64,000 bases of DNA, taken from the NCBI RefSeq assembly GCF_002743055.1, contig NZ_PDYM01000005.1, positions 62,001-126,000 of the forward strand, written 5' to 3'. A program made the position numbers and the translations under genes. Positions 33,950 through 42,960 of the stretch are shown here, in pieces (position 1 is the first letter of the stretch; the number at the start of each line of letters is the position of its first letter). The stretch is from Sporosarcina sp. P13 (GTDB lineage Bacteria; Bacillota; Bacilli; Bacillales_A; Planococcaceae). Under the pieces are notes generated by a model. That model searched no databases. It was not told the origin of the DNA and saw nothing but the letters and a program-made list of their open reading frames with translations.

Positions 33950-34132
33950 CTATTGTTCTATATTCGGTTCATGCACATCATAAAACATTCCTAATCCTTT
34001 AGGTTCCCCTACTACCATGCTTTTTGAAATTGCTTTCATAGCACTTTCTCCAATAGTAATCATTTCTGTTGCAGGATGAACCATTTGTATTTCACCCGTT
34101 TGTAGTTGTGCGATTACTATACAACCACATGA
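33950..34132 (-). pseudogene. Unidentified reading-frame fragment after the thiolase stop
   Basis: Sixty codons follow the thiolase TGA in the same frame (reading on the minus strand to TAG at 33950-33952). The translation begins SCGCIVIAQLQTGEIQMVHP and continues with ATEMITIGESAMKAIS and GEPKGLGMFYDVHEP. It looks coding (even composition, no stops) but has no start with a ribosome site. It may be the end of a lost gene or an extension cut off by the stop. I recognise no family, and a DUF35-type zinc-ribbon partner expected beside such thiolases is not what it resembles. Confidence 0.45.
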
Positions 34133-35320
34133 TCAAGGTTTACGATACATAGTTACTACTACAGCCCCGCCAAGACCTAAGTTATGTTGTAAAGCGACTC
34201 TTGCATTATCCACTTGACGTTCACCGGCAGTTCCGCGCAAATGCCAAACCAGTTCAGTACACTGCGCCAAGCCTGTAGCCCCAATCGGATGTCCTTTAGA
34301 CATTAATCCCCCTGATGGATTGACTACATATTTTCCACCGTACGTATTATCTTTATTATTGATGAAAGCTTCCGCTTCACCTTCACCGCATAAACCTAAA
34401 CCTTCATATGTGATGACTTCATTCGGCGTAAAGCAATCATGAAGTTCAACAACATCAACTTCTTCTACACCAATTCCTGCTTGCTCATAAACTGCATTAG
34501 CTGCTCTTCGTGTCATATCTTGACCAACTAAATTCATAGCCCCGGTATTAAATGTAGTTTCATTATCTGTAGCCATTGCTTGTGCAATAATTTCCACAGC
34601 GTCCTTATGTCCATGCTTGTTAGCAAACTCCTCGCTACAAACAATTACAGCTGCCGCACCGCATGACGGCGGACATGCACAATATCTAGTCAAATATGGT
34701 TCGAAAATCATTGGTGAATTTTGTACTTCTTCGACAGTCAAAGGCTTATCAAACATGGAATACGGATTGTGAATTGCATGGCTACGTGTTTTCACAGCCA
34801 CTTTAGCAAATATATCGGGATTCGCACCATACTTTTCTATATACTCGTTTCCTCCTGAACCAAATAATTTGGCAGCACGAGGTGCATCCGGTGAAAGTCC
34901 CGGATATAGAACGTCTAATCGATCCTCAAACGATTGAATGGGTGATGTTTTTTCTCCATAAACAGTTCCAAGAGCCCCTGGCTGCATCTCTTCGAAACCA
35001 AAGGCTAGTGCGCATTCAACAACTCCGTTTTCTACCGCTTGTCGTGCTAAATATAATGCAGTTGATCCAGATGAGCAGTTATTATTAACATTAAAGACGG
35101 GTATACCTGTCATTCCAACTTTATACAAAGCAGTTTGTCCAGATGTGCTATCCCCATAACTATAACTAGCAAAAGCACTTTCAATTTCGTTAAAATTAAT
35201 ACCAGCGTCCTTTATTGCACCACGTATTGCTTTTGAAGCCATAATTTCATAAGGCTCTTGCATACCCGGCTTAACAAACTTAACCATATCTACACCAATT
35301 ACTTTAATTTTTCTTTTCAT
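34133..35320 (-). CDS. SCP-x-type thiolase / lipid-transfer protein
   Basis: The 395-aa thiolase-fold protein has the nucleophile Cys in NNNCSSGSTAL (about residue 81). HDCFTPNE lies near 298 and SKGHPIGATGL (acid/base His) near 347. This combination is that of the sterol-carrier-protein-x group rather than the acetyl-CoA acetyltransferases. Such enzymes cleave branched or bulky 3-oxoacyl-CoA esters, and some work with a DUF35 partner, which is not evident here. AAAGGGG precedes the ATG. It lies 85 bp after an acyl-CoA synthetase gene, so the two are probably cotranscribed. Confidence 0.85.
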   Translation of the reverse strand: MKRKIKVIGVDMVKFVKPGMQEPYEIMASKAIRGAIKDAGINFNEIESAFASYSYGDSTSGQTALYKVGMTGIPVFNVNNNCSSGSTALYLARQAVENGVVECALAFGFEEMQPGALGTVYGEKTSPIQSFEDRLDVLYPGLSPDAPRAAKLFGSGGNEYIEKYGANPDIFAKVAVKTRSHAIHNPYSMFDKPLTVEEVQNSPMIFEPYLTRYCACPPSCGAAAVIVCSEEFANKHGHKDAVEIIAQAMATDNETTFNTGAMNLVGQDMTRRAANAVYEQAGIGVEEVDVVELHDCFTPNEVITYEGLGLCGEGEAEAFINNKDNTYGGKYVVNPSGGLMSKGHPIGATGLAQCTELVWHLRGTAGERQVDNARVALQHNLGLGGAVVVTMYRKP

Positions 35321-35405
35321 AAAATATTCCCCTTTTCCACTGTATAGTCATGAAATCTCTCCCTGCTAAACAAACATTTAATGCACTTATATGATTACGC
35401 AGTTA

Positions 35406-37004
35406 TTAATGTAGACTTGATTCCTTATCTTTTTCACTACTCTCTTCAACCAATTTACGTCTTAAGATTTTCCCGACTGCAGTTTTTGGCAATTCATCTC
35501 TAAAATCATAAAACCTCGGAACTTTATAAGTCGCTAATTTATCAGAACACCATTCTTTCAGTTCCTCTTCAGTGCAAGTCATACCTTTCTTTAAAACAAT
35601 AGTTGCTTTTACAGTTTCTCCTCTATATGAATCAGGAATACCATAAACACAAACCTCCATTATTGCCGGGTGTTCATACAGAACTTCCTCCACCTCCATT
35701 GGATATATATTATATCCACTCGCAATGATTAGTTCTTTTTTTCGACCTACTATATAAAAACGTCCATCTTCATCCATGTATCCAATATCACCTGTGTATA
35801 ACCAACCATCACGAATTGTCAGACTCGTTTCTACTTGATTGTTCCAATAACCTTTCATTACTTGGGGCCCTTTGATCAGAACTTCACCTGATTGACCGAC
35901 TTCAACCTCTTCCATGCCGGTTTCAGCATCTACGATTTTACAATCTGTGTTAGGCAGTGGAACTCCTACACTTCCAGCTTTCCGCTTATCAGAAACAGGA
36001 TTTCTATGTGTAACGATAGCCTCGGTTAAGCCATAGCCTTCAATAATTTTTGTTCCCGATAGTTCTTCAAATTTACTAATCACTTCATTCGGTAATGGAG
36101 ATGTTCCGCAAGAACAGATTCTTAAGCTCTTCAAGTCATCTCTCGTTAGGTTTTCATATTGTAATAAACCTACGTACATAGTAGGAGCACCTACAAAGAT
36201 CGTTGGATGATGCTCTTTTATTAATTCCAATACCTTTTCTACTTTAAATCTTTCAACGATAATAAATGTACCCGCAGAAAACACGGTTATATTTATATAA
36301 CTCAAGCCCATTATATGGAACAACGGTGAGTTCCCAAGAATTATTTCCTTATTTCTTTCCAAACAGTTAAACACGATATTTTGATAGGCATTACAAACAA
36401 TATTATAATGCGTCAACATAGCTCCCTTAGATTTACCAGTGGTGCCACCAGTATATTGTAATACCGCAACATCTTCTTTAGCATTAATTTCTATGTCAGG
36501 TAGTGGGTCATGTTTTTCTTCCAGTAAGCGATTATAGTTATTTTCTTGCGTTTGTTCGTTGTCAACAATGATCCAAACTAACTGATCGCCTAGTCCTAAC
36601 GCTTCAATCTTTTCTTTTTGCACAGCCTCACAAATCATACCTGAAGCTTGCGAATCACTCAGAATCGGATGTAATTCTGAAGCTTGATACATTACATTGA
36701 CCTGAACCATAATACAGCCAAGTCGTTGTATCGCAAAATAGGCAACTATATACTCCATACGATTTGGCAACATCACCGCAATGCGATCACCTTTTCTAAA
36801 ACCTTTATTGTATAAGGCTGCAGCTAATCTATTACACCTATTTTTCAAATCAATATAAGACAGATGAATATCGTTAAAAATAAACGCTTTGTGCATTGGA
36901 AATTCTTTTGCGGACTTTTCTAACATTTCATAAATGGTCATTTCCGGTAACTTCAACTCTCTTGGTACATCATCCGAGTATATCTCATACCATACCTTCT
37001 CCAT
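35406..37004 (-). CDS. Acyl-CoA synthetase (AMP-forming), copy A
   Basis: The 532-aa enzyme has the P loop YTGGTTGKSKGAMLTHYN (near 168), the YGLTEAI motif, the GWLYTGDIGYMDEDGRF domain hinge region and the late KKELIIASGYNIYPMEVEE motif with the Lys near the C-terminus in PKTAVGKILRR. It activates a carboxylic acid through an acyl-AMP. It clearly differs from the two 522-aa copies further on. GGGG precedes the ATG. The gene is followed by the thiolase and preceded by a PaaI thioesterase with short gaps, so an operon is likely. Confidence 0.92.
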   Translation of the reverse strand: MEKVWYEIYSDDVPRELKLPEMTIYEMLEKSAKEFPMHKAFIFNDIHLSYIDLKNRCNRLAAALYNKGFRKGDRIAVMLPNRMEYIVAYFAIQRLGCIMVQVNVMYQASELHPILSDSQASGMICEAVQKEKIEALGLGDQLVWIIVDNEQTQENNYNRLLEEKHDPLPDIEINAKEDVAVLQYTGGTTGKSKGAMLTHYNIVCNAYQNIVFNCLERNKEIILGNSPLFHIMGLSYINITVFSAGTFIIVERFKVEKVLELIKEHHPTIFVGAPTMYVGLLQYENLTRDDLKSLRICSCGTSPLPNEVISKFEELSGTKIIEGYGLTEAIVTHRNPVSDKRKAGSVGVPLPNTDCKIVDAETGMEEVEVGQSGEVLIKGPQVMKGYWNNQVETSLTIRDGWLYTGDIGYMDEDGRFYIVGRKKELIIASGYNIYPMEVEEVLYEHPAIMEVCVYGIPDSYRGETVKATIVLKKGMTCTEEELKEWCSDKLATYKVPRFYDFRDELPKTAVGKILRRKLVEESSEKDKESSLH

Positions 37005-37061
37005 AACACTTGTCCCCTTTACGTTAATTGATTAAATTAACCTAGCATATAATAAGTCAGA

Positions 37062-37478
37062 CTAATTCTTTTCATGTAAGATCTTAAATACACCTGTAGC
37101 TGTAGATATAATATTTCCGTTTGCATCTTTTATAACGCCTTCCATAAAGGCCGTATTATAGGTTTTCGAAGTTATCGTTGCTTCCGCATATATTGTTTCT
37201 GTCATAATTGGCGCAATATAGTTTATATTTAAATTGACTGTTAGACACCTTTTTTTAATAACTGAACGAAGTTGCATACTCTGGATAATATCGAGCACAG
37301 AGGCAATTACACCTCCATTAACAGTTTCACTGAAATTTAGCAAACTTTTATGAACCGCTAATTTAGCCTGTACATCACCCTCTTCAAATTTAGTTATCTG
37401 AATTCCTAAATGTTGTACATAAGGACTTTGTATAAATTCCTCTTTTACTTCATTGAGTTGCATTAAAGTACTCATCAT
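37062..37478 (-). CDS. PaaI-type hotdog thioesterase
   Basis: The 138-aa single hotdog-fold protein has the PaaI-family loop NGGVIASVLDI (near 53; Asp62 close to the catalytic position) and INYIAPIMTETIYAEATI. It probably hydrolyses acyl- or aryl-CoA to free CoA. GGAGG precedes both the first and second ATG; the second (37475) is the better spaced. It sits between two acyl-CoA synthetases and may remove stalled CoA esters. Confidence 0.85.
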   Translation of the reverse strand: MMSTLMQLNEVKEEFIQSPYVQHLGIQITKFEEGDVQAKLAVHKSLLNFSETVNGGVIASVLDIIQSMQLRSVIKKRCLTVNLNINYIAPIMTETIYAEATITSKTYNTAFMEGVIKDANGNIISTATGVFKILHEKN

Positions 37479-37548
37479 CTTTCCTCCTTATTTGACATAA
37501 CGATTGTGTATAGATTTACAAGAAAATGGTATAAAATCTCTTTTATCA

Positions 37549-39117
37549 TTAGTTAACATTCAATTCATAGTTCTTCCAATACTTCTCACGCAGTTCTCTT
37601 TTCAGGATTTTCCCGGCACCGTTTTTTGGCAGCTCCTCCATAAAGTATACTGATTTAGGAACTTTGTAATTGGCTAGTAGGGACTTACTAAATTCTATAA
37701 TCTCTGATTCAGTCAATTCATGTGTATCTCTAACAACGATAATCGCTTTGATTGCTTCGCCCCACTTTGAATCAGGTATTCCAATAACAGCTGCTTCCAG
37801 CACAGATGGGTGATTAGATAACACATTTTCTACCTCGATAGAATAGACATTTTCGCCACCTGTAATAATCATATCTTTCTTACGATCTACGATATAAATA
37901 TAGTGATCTTCATCCTTAAGAGCCATATCTCCTGAATGGTACCAACCGTTAATAATAGTATTCGCAGTTTTCTCAGGCGATTTCCAATAACCCTTCATTA
38001 TATTGGGACCACGAGCGATTACTTCTCCAATTTCCCCAACTGCTACGTCGACCCCCTCATTATCTACAACTCGAACCTCAACACCCGGTATAGCTTTACC
38101 GACTGATAATAAACGCTTTTGCGCTTTTTTATCTTCGCTAATAATATGATCTTCGGGTTCCAAAATCGTTAACACCGGTGATGCCTCTGTCATGCCATAG
38201 GACTGATAAAACTCTACATCAGGAAATGCAGACGTAACTCTTTTAAATAAATCACTAGACATTGCTGAAGATCCATAATTTATTTTCTTAATACTATTCA
38301 CATCATAATTTTTAAAGTTCGGATCATTCATTACCATATTAATCATTGTTGGAACGAGCGAGATGACGGTTGGCCTATACGTCTGGACAGCTTCCAAGAA
38401 CCCTTCCACTGTAAACGTTTTCAAAAAACTGTGCGTTCCACCGCCCCAAGTAACGCCAATCGTTTTTCCACAATCCGCTAAATGAAACATCGGACCGGCA
38501 TGCAAGTAATTACTCCACTCGTTATAGTTAAATTTTGTAGTTGTATGATAAAAATTACTCACTTGATTACGATGCGATAACATAACACCCACGGCAGGTC
38601 CCGTCGTACCCCCTGTATAAAAAATACATGCTATATCATCTTCACAGAGGTCATCGTATGTTAGCTCTGCTATACTTTCGTTTGCAATAAACTCCTCATA
38701 ATTTGTATAACCAAACTCTTCGTTTGCATCTGAAACAACGATAGATTCCAGATGACCCTTTGCCGCCTTTTCAAGATCAGGAATATGGTGTAGATATTCA
38801 GAATGGAAAAACAAGCTTATCATTTCAGAATCTTTAACTATGTACTCTAGCTCTCGTCTTGAAAGCCTTGTATTTAATGGTACAGCAATTGCCCCTATAG
38901 CAGTAATTGCATAAATCAGCTCCACGTATCTATAGGTATTTAAAAGCAAGATACCGACTTTATCTCCCTTTTTAATACCCGAGCCTTTTAATGCCTCTTT
39001 TAACTTTGCTGTTCTACTAGCCAATTCACCATATGTACAGCTATATCCCTCATCCAAAACAGCCAGTTTCTCTGGAATATTTCTCGCATTGTACATTAAC
39101 GCTTTTGTGATAATCAT
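37549..39117 (-). CDS. Acyl-CoA synthetase, duplicate B1
   Basis: The 522-aa AMP-forming ligase has YTGGTTGPAVGVMLSHRN (near 167), SYGMTEASPVLT, GWYHSGDMALKDEDHYI and KKDMIITGGENVYSIEVEN. The Lys of PKNGAGKILKREL is in place. It is nearly the same as the copy at 41213 (52 of the first 60 residues identical; I counted them), and DNA identity runs on into the 3' end and stop region. AAGGGAGG precedes the ATG. A candidate promoter lies at 39323-39350. An IS3 remnant lies 420 bp upstream. Confidence 0.92.
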   Translation of the reverse strand: MIITKALMYNARNIPEKLAVLDEGYSCTYGELASRTAKLKEALKGSGIKKGDKVGILLLNTYRYVELIYAITAIGAIAVPLNTRLSRRELEYIVKDSEMISLFFHSEYLHHIPDLEKAAKGHLESIVVSDANEEFGYTNYEEFIANESIAELTYDDLCEDDIACIFYTGGTTGPAVGVMLSHRNQVSNFYHTTTKFNYNEWSNYLHAGPMFHLADCGKTIGVTWGGGTHSFLKTFTVEGFLEAVQTYRPTVISLVPTMINMVMNDPNFKNYDVNSIKKINYGSSAMSSDLFKRVTSAFPDVEFYQSYGMTEASPVLTILEPEDHIISEDKKAQKRLLSVGKAIPGVEVRVVDNEGVDVAVGEIGEVIARGPNIMKGYWKSPEKTANTIINGWYHSGDMALKDEDHYIYIVDRKKDMIITGGENVYSIEVENVLSNHPSVLEAAVIGIPDSKWGEAIKAIIVVRDTHELTESEIIEFSKSLLANYKVPKSVYFMEELPKNGAGKILKRELREKYWKNYELNVN

Positions 39118-39322
39118 TATATCCTCCCTTTCTTTTCATAAGATTCCGTAAGATCCACTGACATTTACCCCCAGCTGTAATACATGATTTAAAACTTAAC
39201 AGGTATATATATAATGTTATTTCCAATTTCACGATACTCAATATTAAATTATTTTATATGTGAAAAAATAATCGTTAATTTTATTGAAGTTTTCAATATT
39301 CACTCAATTATTGTTGTTTATA

Positions 39323-39365
39323 ATTTTACACGTAAAAAGAATTTTGTCAATACAATAATCGGAAT
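39323..39365 (-). promoter_or_regulatory. Candidate promoter and upstream element of synthetase B1
   Basis: On the minus strand TTGACA (39345-39350), 16 bp, then TAAAAT (39323-39328). Just upstream lies ATTCCGATTATTGT (39352-39365), found with one change at the dctP promoter at 51136. The start codon is 206 bp downstream. Confidence 0.5.
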
Positions 39366-39540
39366 ACATAGAGTAGTCTGAACGCATCCCAAGTCGCTAT
39401 TCAATGTAATTTCTCGAGTTGTTACAACTAGACATTTATAAACTGCCAGAAATCCTATTATTGTACCGCGCTTAGATAAACCCGAAATAAAAGCACGCCT
39501 TTAAAGCCCGGCACAGACCTAGAGAAATTAGATAAAATAA
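39366..39540. other. Intergenic stretch between the synthetase promoter and the IS3 remnant
   Basis: About 175 bp without a gene. It may contain the lost end of the IS3-family element; no clear terminal repeat could be recognised. Confidence 0.4.
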
Positions 39541-39940
39541 AAACACCTTGCATTGAAATAAAGGGTATAGAACCTTATGAAATCAATGTGGAGGTGTTTT
39601 TTCTATGGGAACGAAAGTACGTTCTCCAGCGGAAAGGAAGCCGTACCAAAAGTAGCCGTTCAGTTAACGGAAGGCCGTATTCTGCATAAGTGATCTTATA
39701 CCTATTAAGAAATAGTCAAAAGGAAAGGAATTACCATGAGCTTGTTCCGTAAAGGCACGCCCACTGATAATTCCCCAATTGAAACGTTTCAATCCTTGCT
39801 ATCGTCCGAAAGTTTTACGCCGGCGAAATCTATCGCACAACAAATGCGCGTGTAATACAAATTATCGATGAATACTTTATCTGTTATAACAAGATCCGAA
39901 TTCAAACGAAACTAAACAGCCAGTCGACAATAATTAAAAT
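39541..39940 (+). mobile_element. IS3-family insertion sequence remnant
   Basis: An ATG at 39605 starts MGTKVRSPAERK, close to the start of an IS3 orfA, but stops after about 16 codons. From about 39721 the next frames give KRKGITMSLFRKGTPTDNSP and then IETFQSLLSSESF, which is the end of an IS3 orfB integrase core including the Glu of the DDE triad. A later frame gives IIDEYFICYNKIRIQTKLN, the usual orfB tail. Most of the two genes is deleted and at least two frameshifts are present. A hairpin (39541-39555 with 39584-39599) and T run precede orfA. Confidence 0.85.
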
Positions 39941-40063
39941 ACTCACCCAACTTTTTAAAAGTGAATGTTAGTATATGATTATTTTCAAATAAAAAGTAAA
40001 CAATCTTTATAAACAAATAAAAGATTCAATTTATCACTGCCTTTTTTTACTGACACACATTTT
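39941..40063. other. Intergenic stretch between the IS3 remnant and dctP-1
   Basis: AT-rich spacer. It should contain the end of the dctP-1 transcript, but no clear hairpin with a U tract was seen. Confidence 0.4.
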
Positions 40064-41146
40064 TTATTGCTCCAGATTGCGTACGTTTTCTACTTCTTCT
40101 TTAAAAGTAGCTAATATCGCTTCGAAATCAAAACCTGTTTTTCCTTTCAGCCAATTGTTTTCTACTTTGCCATAGAAATCATTCCACTGTAATTGTTCCT
40201 CTTCAGTTAATTCATACAAAGTAATGCCTGTGTCCACCAATTCTTTTTTGACGGTATCATTTATTTCATCAAATTTCTTGGCGTAACTTTCCGAAACCTC
40301 ATCACCAACTTGTACAAGTACTTTTTGTATATCTTCAGGTAACTCTTGATATACTTTTTCATTAATAATCAAACCAGCAGCAAGTCCACCAAAGTCAACA
40401 CCTACTGTACCAAACTGTACTAATTCATTGAATCCATAGTCATTCATTGACAATGCATTCAGAAGTAGCCCATCAAATACACCTCGATCAAACCCTTCAT
40501 ACATCTCCGCTGCAGTAAGATTAATTGGCGAAGCATCAAGAGCTAAAACTGCCTGGTTAATTATTTCTCCATTTGATCTGACTTTCATTCCTTTTAAATC
40601 CTTTGGAACTGAAATTTCTTTTCCTTTCGTCCAAAATTCATTTGGTGGAAGAGCATGACTCATTAATGGCCTAACACCATTATTTAAAAAGTCGGCTTCC
40701 AAAATAGGACTTTTCTTGTTGAGTGCATGTAAGGCCATTGTCCCTTCATAAGCACTTGAATATAAACCAGGCATTCCTAGAAGACCACTTGTTATAGGCA
40801 TCATACTCGGTGTATAAGTAGAGACAATAAAACTAATATCTGCTACACCACTACTTGTCAAATCGTATAAATCAGCGGACTTTCCCATTTGTTCAGAAGG
40901 GTAAAATTCAAATTCAACTTGTCCATCCGTTAATTCTGTAACCCTTTCCATAAATGGAGTATAGGCCCACTCGAACAAAGTATGAGTTTCAGGTTGTGAT
41001 ACCGCAAATTTCAACTTAATCGTTTGTGAGGAGTCACCTTCTTTTATTCCAGCTTTTACTTTTGTTCCTTCATTCGATACTCCACAAGCCGATATAACCA
41101 TCATAACTAAAATGAATAATGGAACCACTATAAAACTTTTCTTCAT
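40064..41146 (-). CDS. TRAP transporter substrate-binding protein DctP-1
   Basis: The 360-aa lipoprotein has a lipobox (VISACG) and the DctP fold, including the substrate-binding Arg region (MKVRSNGEIINQAV) and MYEGFDRGVFDG. It captures an organic acid outside the membrane for a DctQM symporter. No DctQ or DctM gene is next to it; the only pair is at 47653-49478. It lies 66 bp after acyl-CoA synthetase B2, so import and activation are probably coexpressed. AGGGG precedes the ATG. Two other DctP paralogs in the window share its layout. Confidence 0.9.
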   Translation of the reverse strand: MKKSFIVVPLFILVMMVISACGVSNEGTKVKAGIKEGDSSQTIKLKFAVSQPETHTLFEWAYTPFMERVTELTDGQVEFEFYPSEQMGKSADLYDLTSSGVADISFIVSTYTPSMMPITSGLLGMPGLYSSAYEGTMALHALNKKSPILEADFLNNGVRPLMSHALPPNEFWTKGKEISVPKDLKGMKVRSNGEIINQAVLALDASPINLTAAEMYEGFDRGVFDGLLLNALSMNDYGFNELVQFGTVGVDFGGLAAGLIINEKVYQELPEDIQKVLVQVGDEVSESYAKKFDEINDTVKKELVDTGITLYELTEEEQLQWNDFYGKVENNWLKGKTGFDFEAILATFKEEVENVRNLEQ

Positions 41147-41212
41147 TTCTTAACCCCTTTTGTAAGTTTTGCTTTCTTTATTTATTCCCTAACTACTAAA
41201 TCTCTTTTATCA

Positions 41213-42781
41213 TTAGTTAACGTTCAATTTATAATTCTCCCAATATTTCTCACGCAGTTCTCTTTTCAGGATTTTCCCGGCACCACTTTTCGGCAGCGCC
41301 TCCACAAAGTCTACTGATTTAGGAACTTTATAATTGGCTAGTAGTGACTTACTAAATTCTATAATCTCTGATTCAGTCAATTCATGTGTATCTCTAACAA
41401 CAATGACCGCTTTGATTGCTTCGCCCCACTTTGAATCAGGTATTCCAATAACAGCTGCTTCCAACACAGATGGATGACTAGTTAACACATTTTCTACTTC
41501 AATCGAATAGACATTTTCTCCACCAGTAATAATCATATCTTTTTTACGATCTACGATATATATATAGTGATCTTCATCTATAAGAGCCATATCGCCAGAA
41601 TGGTACCAACCGTCAATAATCGTATTTTTGGTTTTCTCCGGTGAGTTCCAATACCCTTTCATGATATTTGGTCCACGCGCGATTACTTCTCCTACTTCTC
41701 CTGGTGCAACATCGTTACCCGTATCATCTACAACACGTACTTCAACACCCGGTACACTTTTGCCGACTGATGATAATCGCTTTTGTGCCTTTTTATCCTC
41801 ACTCACCAGATGATCTTCAGGTTCTAACATCGTTAATACTGGAGATGCCTCTGTCATGCCATAGGACTGATAAAACTCTACATCAGGAAATGCATTCATC
41901 ACTCTTTTAAATAAATCGGGAGACATCGCGGAAGAACCATAATTTATTTTTTTAATACTACTCACATCATAATTTTTAAAGTCTGGATCATTCATCACCA
42001 TATTAATCATTGTCGGGACAAGCGAGATGACGGTTGGCTTAAAAGTCTGGACTACTTCTAAGAATCCTTTTACTGTAAATGTTTTTATGAAACTATGCGT
42101 TCCGCCCCCCCATGTAACGCCAATCGTTTTTCCGAAATCGGCTAAATGAAACATCGGAGCTGCATGCAAATAATTACTCCATTCGTTATAATTAAACTTT
42201 GTAGTCGTGTGATAGAAATTGCTCACTTGATTACGATGTGACAACATCACTCCGACAGCAGGACCTGTCGTACCCCCTGTATAAAAAATACAAGCGATAT
42301 CATCTTCACTGATATCATCATATGTTAATTCTGTGATACTCCGGTTTTTAATTAGTTCCTCATAATGCGTATACTCGGATTGCTCATTCACATCTGAAAC
42401 AAATATAGACTTCAGATTACTCTTTGCCGCCTTTTCAAGAGATGGAATATGTTGCAAATACTCCGAATGAAAAAACAAGCATTCCATTTCAGAGTCTTTC
42501 ACGATATACTCTAACTCTCGTCTCGAAAGCCGCGTATTTAACGGTACAGCGATTGCCCCAATAGCTGTAATAGCATAAAAGAGTTCTACGTATCGAAAAG
42601 TGTTCAATAAAAAGATCCCCACTTTATCTCCCTTTTTAATACCTAAATCTTTTAATGCCTCTTTTAACTTCGCTGTTCTACTTGCTAATTCACCGTAAGT
42701 GAAACTATATCCCTCATCCAAAATAGCCAATCGCTCTGGAATGTTTTTCGCATTATATATTAAAGCTTTTGTAATAATCAT
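41213..42781 (-). CDS. Acyl-CoA synthetase, duplicate B2
   Basis: The 522-aa AMP-forming ligase is a near copy of the one at 37549, with the same P loop and the late KILKREL lysine motif. The two most likely arose by a recent duplication, since the nucleotide match extends past the stop codon. Their substrates may overlap or have begun to diverge. AAAGGAAG precedes the ATG. It is followed by dctP-1, so it probably activates the acid that DctP-1 helps import. A strong terminator of the etf genes lies upstream. Confidence 0.92.
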   Translation of the reverse strand: MIITKALIYNAKNIPERLAILDEGYSFTYGELASRTAKLKEALKDLGIKKGDKVGIFLLNTFRYVELFYAITAIGAIAVPLNTRLSRRELEYIVKDSEMECLFFHSEYLQHIPSLEKAAKSNLKSIFVSDVNEQSEYTHYEELIKNRSITELTYDDISEDDIACIFYTGGTTGPAVGVMLSHRNQVSNFYHTTTKFNYNEWSNYLHAAPMFHLADFGKTIGVTWGGGTHSFIKTFTVKGFLEVVQTFKPTVISLVPTMINMVMNDPDFKNYDVSSIKKINYGSSAMSPDLFKRVMNAFPDVEFYQSYGMTEASPVLTMLEPEDHLVSEDKKAQKRLSSVGKSVPGVEVRVVDDTGNDVAPGEVGEVIARGPNIMKGYWNSPEKTKNTIIDGWYHSGDMALIDEDHYIYIVDRKKDMIITGGENVYSIEVENVLTSHPSVLEAAVIGIPDSKWGEAIKAVIVVRDTHELTESEIIEFSKSLLANYKVPKSVDFVEALPKSGAGKILKRELREKYWENYKLNVN

Positions 42782-42880
42782 TATATTCTTCCTTTCTTTT
42801 AACGAATTATTATCCTAAATCGCAATGTTAAGTTAGCCACCTGCATAACTCTATCTAACGTCATACAATAGGACATAAAG

Positions 42881-42925
42881 AAAGCCGTCTATGCGATTTT
42901 TGGAGAGATCGACATAGACGGCTTT
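42881..42925 (-). terminator. Terminator of etfBA
   Basis: Perfect arms AAAGCCGTCTATG (42881-42893) and CATAGACGGCTTT (42913-42925) around a 19-nt loop, with CTTT following on the minus strand. Confidence 0.85.
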
Positions 42926-42960
42926 GTTTATACAGACCATAAACAATCAGTCCTTAATTT

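Noticed and set aside
39050-39241. 63-codon minus-strand frame overlapping the start of synthetase B1
   Set aside because: It overlaps the B1 ribosome site in another frame and lacks its own signals.
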